From Paraferrimonas sp. SM1919 (lineage in GTDB: Bacteria > Pseudomonadota > Gammaproteobacteria > Enterobacterales > Shewanellaceae), in assembly GCF_010993985.1 (NCBI RefSeq), contig NZ_WINH01000004.1, positions 1-64,000 of the forward strand: a stretch of 64,000 nucleotides of DNA, written 5' to 3'. The notes under the pieces are model-generated. The model ran no database searches. It was not told where the DNA came from and was given only the letters and a program-made list of their open reading frames with translations. The position numbers and the translations under genes are program-made. This document shows, piece after piece, positions 59,785 through 64,000 of this stretch; the first letter of the stretch is position 1, and every line of letters starts with the position of its first letter.

Positions 59785-61230
59785 TTAAAGTTTAGACTGA
59801 AACACTTTAAATTGTTCTTTGTTACTAAGTTTAGGGCTGAGTTTAGATACCATGATCCCCGCAATGGTAGCGAAGATAAACCCTGGCAATATTTCATACA
59901 GATCAAACAGGCCACCTTCGAGTGGTTTCCAAATCACTACCGTCAGTGCTCCTACAATGATGGTGATCAAGGCACCGTCACGAGAATAGTTTGACCAATA
60001 TAGACTTAATAAAATGACCGGTCCAAAGGCCGCACCAAAACCGGCCCACGCATAAGAAACCAACCCCAGAACATTACTTTGTGGATCAAGGGCAATAATA
60101 ATGGCGGTAAGCGCAATAACGATTACTCCTAGGCGGCCAACCAACATTAATTCTTTATCTGTCGCCTGAGGCCTTAACCACTTCTTGTAGACATCTTCGG
60201 TCAGCACTGAAGAGCATACTAATAATTGGGAATCGATCGTGCTCATAATTGCCGACAGTATGGCGGCAATTATTATACCTGCAATCCATGGATTAAAAGC
60301 CGTTTGAGCCAACTGAATGAAAACCGTTTCGGCATTTTCTAGTGGTGCTTTGCTAAAATATGCAGCACCAGCAAGTCCAGTAGCGAGGGCTCCCACTAAT
60401 GAGAGCACCATCCAAGCCATCGCAATATTACGGGAGACAGGTACATCTTTAGGGCTTCTGATAGCCATAAATCGAGACAGGATATGTGGCTGACCAAAAT
60501 AGCCTAGTCCCCAAGCTAACAAGGAGAATAAGCCAATAACGGAGAGATCAGAGTGCCATAAATGCCACATTTTTTCTGGAAGCTGTGGATGACTGCTAAC
60601 CTGTTGGCTTTCAAAGATAAATACAGGCACAAACAGCAGCGCTAACAACATTAAACAGCCTTGAAAGAAATCCGTCCATGAAACCGCTAAAAAGCCACCG
60701 ATGAAAGTATAAGAAACAATGATAATTGAACCAATGATCAATGCTTGCAGGTAATCGAGTCCAAAAACCTTTTCAAATAACAGCGCTCCACCGACCATTC
60801 CGGAAGATGCATAAAATGTAAAAAATAATAAAATAGTGGTCGCTGAAACGACTTTAAGTAGTCCTGAAGGATCATTGAAACGTTTTTCAAAGAAATCGGG
60901 AATCGTTAACGCGTTATCGGTGAGCTCTGTATAAATACGCAAGCGCTTAGCGACACATAACCAGTTCAATAATGCCCCTAAAATTAGGCCTATCCCCAAC
61001 CAAGATTCACTCAGTCCATTAAGGTAAACGGCACCCGGAAGGCCCAGTAATAGCCAGCCTGACATATCTGATGCGCCGACGCTGAGGGCGGTAACAGCGG
61101 GGCCCATCTGGCGGCCACCTAAAATATAATCACTGACGTTGTCGGTTGCGCGGTAGGCCCAAACACCAATGGCTAACATGGCGATTAAATAGATAGTAAA
61201 GGTTATTGTTGCTGCAAAATCTACGTTCAT
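59785..61230 (-). CDS. putP: Sodium/proline symporter
   Basis: An inner-membrane Na+:proline symporter of the SSS family, 481 residues with about 13 helices. It begins with a short periplasmic tail, then YILGGRQMGPAVTALSVGASDMSGWLLLGLPG, the sodium- and substrate-binding stretch that is diagnostic of PutP. Later segments include GYFGQPHILSRFMA and STIDSQLLV. Proline serves as a nutrient or osmoprotectant. The gene stands alone; putA is not in this window. Confidence 0.95.
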   Translation of the reverse strand: MNVDFAATITFTIYLIAMLAIGVWAYRATDNVSDYILGGRQMGPAVTALSVGASDMSGWLLLGLPGAVYLNGLSESWLGIGLILGALLNWLCVAKRLRIYTELTDNALTIPDFFEKRFNDPSGLLKVVSATTILLFFTFYASSGMVGGALLFEKVFGLDYLQALIIGSIIIVSYTFIGGFLAVSWTDFFQGCLMLLALLFVPVFIFESQQVSSHPQLPEKMWHLWHSDLSVIGLFSLLAWGLGYFGQPHILSRFMAIRSPKDVPVSRNIAMAWMVLSLVGALATGLAGAAYFSKAPLENAETVFIQLAQTAFNPWIAGIIIAAILSAIMSTIDSQLLVCSSVLTEDVYKKWLRPQATDKELMLVGRLGVIVIALTAIIIALDPQSNVLGLVSYAWAGFGAAFGPVILLSLYWSNYSRDGALITIIVGALTVVIWKPLEGGLFDLYEILPGFIFATIAGIMVSKLSPKLSNKEQFKVFQSKL

Positions 61231-61751
61231 GTTTTTTTTCTTGGTAATATTTATCCGCTTACCATATCAAAGAAGTGCTCATAAACCTATTTCAGATGTT
61301 TAAAAAAAGCTCACATAAGCCCATTCAAAATGAATTTTTTAACGAGTCAGTTACAGAGCGGAACAGTTTAAAAGTTTCATCAACATTGTATGCAATTGTT
61401 ATTCCCCATTTGGGGGCTATCGACTTTCACCAATCAAGTCAGATAGCGGTTGTTACATTAACTTTAGGTGGCAGCAATGCAACAGCAACACATGATCAAT
61501 CCTTTATTAAAAGAAAGTCTAGGGGGCTTTTTTGCTAAAGAGTCTGCATTTGGGTTGGTGATTTATGCCTAGGAATGGGCTTAATTAAATTGAACTGATT
61601 GAGATTACCTTGAGATAAGCGGTTAGCCAAAATGGCTTACAGTATCAGAGCTCATGGATCCTCAACTCTGGTGGGAAAGCCCTTGGTTTTTTTTATGATT
61701 AATTAACGGGCTTTTGTTTGTTTCTTGTATTTTAGTCAGTGAGCCTGAAGC
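61231..61751. other. Long non-coding stretch upstream of putP
   Basis: About 520 bases with no credible gene; an 87-codon open frame at 61275-61538 has no convincing start or family. Small hairpins are visible (TTAGCCA/TGGCTTA at 61622-61639; AAAGCCC 61676-61682 with GGGCTTT 61708-61714 around a T run), probably termination signals. No repeat matching the 62580 element is recognised. Confidence 0.45.
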
Positions 61752-61946
61752 CTATTTATCGCCGGTGGATAGGCTTGTGGCAATGGGGTGCTGGTCTTCA
61801 GTAATCGTTTGATCTTGCTCAGTGGCTGCCATTGCGGCGCGTTCGGCCTTAGAAATATATTTAGGCTTATTACTGGTATTTAACTTAGCGTTCTGCTTTT
61901 TTAGCTTCTTCTTTAAGGTTGAAATCACTTTTTTCTTTCGGTTCAT
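61752..61946 (-). CDS. DUF2986 family small basic protein
   Basis: A 64-residue, very Lys-rich protein beginning MNRKKKVISTLKKKLKKQ and containing NKPKYISKAERA, which matches the DUF2986 family found in Shewanella, Vibrio and relatives. The tail is Thr/Gln-rich and variable. Its function is unknown; the charge suggests RNA or ribosome contact, which is only inference. It starts 9 bases after the trmY-like stop and is likely co-transcribed with it. Confidence 0.82.
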   Translation of the reverse strand: MNRKKKVISTLKKKLKKQNAKLNTSNKPKYISKAERAAMAATEQDQTITEDQHPIATSLSTGDK

Positions 61947-61955
61947 AATGGTCTC

Positions 61956-62549
61956 CTAGTTCATATCCAATGCATGGTGAATAAGCGTAATACACTGGGA
62001 AGCAAATAACATTTTTGGCCCTAGGCTAATATTCTCGCAACCTAAGCGTTTCAAGCTGTTAAAGCTTTTTTTAGGCATAGGAATATGGTCGGTCAATAAA
62101 AAACACGGGTTGTCGGCAAACTCGATATCATGAATGTATTCCCCTTTAGGCGACATCATATACAGCTGTTGAGTTTGGGAAAGCTCAGCAATCAGCTTTT
62201 CAAAGCTTATGGTTCTAACACTGATCCCAGGCTCTACCTGCCTTGTTTGCTCTTTACCCATGCCTAAAGACTTGGTTAATGCCAATTTAACTTTAGCAAG
62301 TAATGATTGCTCATCAAAACCAGTTAAACCAGTAAGTTCATCGGATGTAAAACTGATAGTACGGGAGTAGTCCTTAGTGCTTTCAAGGACCAGGTGGACG
62401 GTGACATCACTGCGGTGGGATTGGGCCACAAAGATCCCGTTCATTAAGGTGTGGGCCAAAATTTCAGTATGGTTGTCACCACCCACTCCTGATAATAATA
62501 ATTCAGGATCAGTAGGGGCAGAGCGGGCACGAAGCACAAAGGTGCGCAT
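61956..62549 (-). CDS. trmY: TrmY-like SPOUT methyltransferase (tRNA pseudouridine-54 N1-methyltransferase family)
   Basis: A 197-residue protein of the TrmY/UPF0217 family. In archaea TrmY methylates N1 of pseudouridine 54 in tRNA; bacterial homologues are annotated by similarity and their target is less certain. The opening RTFVLRARSAPTDPELLLSG, the RSDVTVHLVLES region, and the C-terminal SPOUT knot with CFLLTDHIPMP, NISLGPKMLFASQCITLIHH are diagnostic. Its reading direction places it upstream of the DUF2986 gene. Confidence 0.85.
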   Translation of the reverse strand: MRTFVLRARSAPTDPELLLSGVGGDNHTEILAHTLMNGIFVAQSHRSDVTVHLVLESTKDYSRTISFTSDELTGLTGFDEQSLLAKVKLALTKSLGMGKEQTRQVEPGISVRTISFEKLIAELSQTQQLYMMSPKGEYIHDIEFADNPCFLLTDHIPMPKKSFNSLKRLGCENISLGPKMLFASQCITLIHHALDMN

Positions 62550-62579
62550 AAAAAATAACCTAATAAAAAATAAAGGCGA

Positions 62580-62843
62580 GGGTCTGTTGACCTTCGCTGT
62601 TTGTTTCTGCAGCAGTTTGTTAGTCTTTTATACAAGGCGAAGCGATTGACGTGTGGTCATTCCACACCAATGAGCTTCACCGCAGTAAAAATGGCTAACA
62701 AACGCTGTCCGCAGGATGCGTTTAAAGCTCAACCTAGCGGCGTTACTCTCATTTTACATAGAATAACTATGCTTCAATTCGAGTGCTTTGCTATCTTGCC
62801 CTTTAATTAGCACATAAAGTAAACATGAAAGGTCAGCAGACCC
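62580..62843. mobile_element. MITE-like element with 15-bp terminal inverted repeats
   Basis: GGGTCTGTTGACCTT (62580-62594) recurs inverted at 62829-62843 with one mismatch, bounding 264 bases with no gene. Inside, 62610-62707 forms one long nested hairpin: CAGCAGTTTGTTAG with CTAACAAACGCTG outside, GGCGAAGC with GCTTCACC next, and GTGTGG-TCATT-CCACAC at the tip. A second hairpin CATAG-AATAA-CTATG is at 62757-62771. It fills the space between the trmY start and the glycerate kinase stop. I see no target-site duplication. The family name is not known to me with certainty. Confidence 0.68.
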
Positions 62844-62845
62844 TA

Positions 62846-63976
62846 TTATACCGCTAGAGATATATTTTGTGCCACTGTATAGGCGGTTTGTTGGCAGTTT
62901 TTAAGACCTTGGGCTAATGCTTGGGGTAAATCCATACCTTCGGGAGTAATACAGTAATAGGCATCGATACCATGCTCGAGCACTTGTTGTACATCTTCAC
63001 CAAGGGAACCGGCCAAAGCCAATACTTTAATTGTAGGATTAATTTTTTTGGCTCTTTTGGCCAATGCCGTCGGCGTTTTTCCTTGGATGGACTGTCCATC
63101 TAAGCGACCTTCGGCCACGATTAACAGATCGGCATCTGTGACAATATCATTAAACCCTAGATGATCCATCAGTAACTCAGCCCCAGCTTGAAGCGTTACC
63201 TGAGGCAATAGTTGCAGCCCTGCTCCAAGGCCTCCTGCAGCGCCCGCGCCAGCATTATTTAAATCCAGATTAAATTGAGTTTTTACTACCTTATGGAATT
63301 GAGCTAGAGCAGCATCTAATTGTTTTACCTGTTCAGGAGTTGCCCCTTTTTGAGGGCCGAAAATATGGCTGGCACCATTATGTCCTAGTAGCGGGTTGTC
63401 GACATCGCAAGCCACTAAAATTTCGGTGTTTTGCAAGCGGTTATCCAATTCAGATAAATCAATTTCTGCCAGTCGAATAAGCTCAGCGCCACCAGGGTTA
63501 AGTGGCTGGCCGTCCTCATCTAAAAATCTTGCTCCTAAGGCAGTTAAAAGTCCCATGCCCGCGTCATTGGTCGCTGAGCCACCTAGCCCTAGAATAATCT
63601 TTCTTGGGTTGGCAGCTAAGGCGGCTTTGATCAGCTCACCACTGCCATAAGTGGAGGTGATAAGGGGATTACGCTGAGTCGTTGTCAGGCGTTCTAAACC
63701 AGAAGCCGCCGCCACTTCGACGACATGAATGCCATCTTGTAACTGTCCATAAAAGCCGTTAATCGCTTGACCTAAAGGATCTTGGCAGGGGTGTTCAATT
63801 AACTTACCGTTATTGGCAATCAGCGCGGCAACAGTGCCTTCACCACCGTCGGCCATCGGGAATAGGGTGCACTGTGTATCTGCTTGAGCACTAAGCCAGC
63901 CTGCCTTAATGGCCTTGGCAATATCAAGGGCACTGGCGCATTCTTTAAACGAGTCTGGGGCAATAATTACTTTCAT
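62846..63976 (-). CDS. glxK: Glycerate kinase (GlxK/GarK family)
   Basis: Phosphorylates D-glycerate to 2-phosphoglycerate (family I, GarK/GlxK type), feeding glycolate or glyoxylate carbon into glycolysis. The 376 residues are full length, starting MKVIIAPDSFKECASALD, with PMADGGEGTV, ILGLGGSATNDAGMG, FGPQKGAT and LIVAEGRLDGQS motifs. Glyoxylate-pathway partners are not in the window to the left; the gene's upstream side is cut off 24 bases past its start. Confidence 0.94.
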   Translation of the reverse strand: MKVIIAPDSFKECASALDIAKAIKAGWLSAQADTQCTLFPMADGGEGTVAALIANNGKLIEHPCQDPLGQAINGFYGQLQDGIHVVEVAAASGLERLTTTQRNPLITSTYGSGELIKAALAANPRKIILGLGGSATNDAGMGLLTALGARFLDEDGQPLNPGGAELIRLAEIDLSELDNRLQNTEILVACDVDNPLLGHNGASHIFGPQKGATPEQVKQLDAALAQFHKVVKTQFNLDLNNAGAGAAGGLGAGLQLLPQVTLQAGAELLMDHLGFNDIVTDADLLIVAEGRLDGQSIQGKTPTALAKRAKKINPTIKVLALAGSLGEDVQQVLEHGIDAYYCITPEGMDLPQALAQGLKNCQQTAYTVAQNISLAV

Positions 63977-64000
63977 TGGTCTAGAATAGTATGTTGTTTG

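Noticed and set aside
61275..61538. 87-codon plus-strand open frame upstream of putP
   Set aside because: No ribosome binding site, no signal or domain, and unremarkable residue composition; likely chance.

Overview
The window reads as chromosomal DNA of a marine, heterotrophic gammaproteobacterium of the Shewanella/Alteromonadales kind. Three conserved neighbourhoods point that way (gene orders recalled from known genomes, not searched): cysK-cysZ facing smc-zipA-ligA; ald facing lrp-ftsK-lolA-rarA-crcB-serS; and metG facing udk-pabC-mltG-tmk-holB-pilZ-tatD. It uses an SMC condensin, carries a stand-alone astB, and has small lineage-type genes (DUF2986, a TrmY-like methyltransferase). Base composition is AT-leaning. 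I see no rRNA, tRNA, CRISPR array, prophage or transposase gene.

Layout. 1-1240: a short accessory block with a truncated gene end, a small membrane protein and a small lipoprotein. 1288-9949: cysteine synthesis (cysK, cysZ), then chromosome segregation, division and ligation (smc, zipA, ligA). 9988-19427: DUF1415 and a 5'-nucleotidase-like phosphatase, a GNAT acetyltransferase, a dicarboxylate/amino-acid symporter, a very long Ig-like lipoprotein and astB. 19754-30046: topA, a membrane-anchored coiled-coil protein, cysB, sdaA, nagZ, DUF2461, a photolyase-SDR pair and ppiC. 30161-34261: a divergent pair of secreted multidomain polysaccharide enzymes, a GH16 laminarinase-type glucanase and a glucuronan/heparin-lyase-like lyase, with a LacI-type operator between them. 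34287-44709: MEKHLA and DUF4153 proteins, then ald/lrp/ftsK/lolA/rarA/crcB/serS. 45131-50475: an accessory surface-fibre locus with two DUF4402-type subunits, a PapD-like chaperone, a divergent usher-like protein carrying a perfect-length (CCACAG)15 tract, and a small exported accessory protein. 50600-58105: metG and the udk-tatD gene row. 58273-63976: rsmF, putP, DUF2986, trmY, a 264-bp MITE-like element and a glycerate kinase.

Working together. Most genes are housekeeping. The accessory content concerns the cell surface and marine polysaccharides: the glycan enzymes, the Ig-repeat lipoprotein and the DUF4402 chaperone-usher-like locus. That last locus, with its intercistronic terminator after the pilin, hexanucleotide repeat in the usher and a divergently transcribed second subunit, is the best candidate for a poorly described system. 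The 62580-62843 inverted-repeat element is the clearest non-coding structure not explained by genes. Where several starts were possible I chose the one with the better ribosome binding site and say so.
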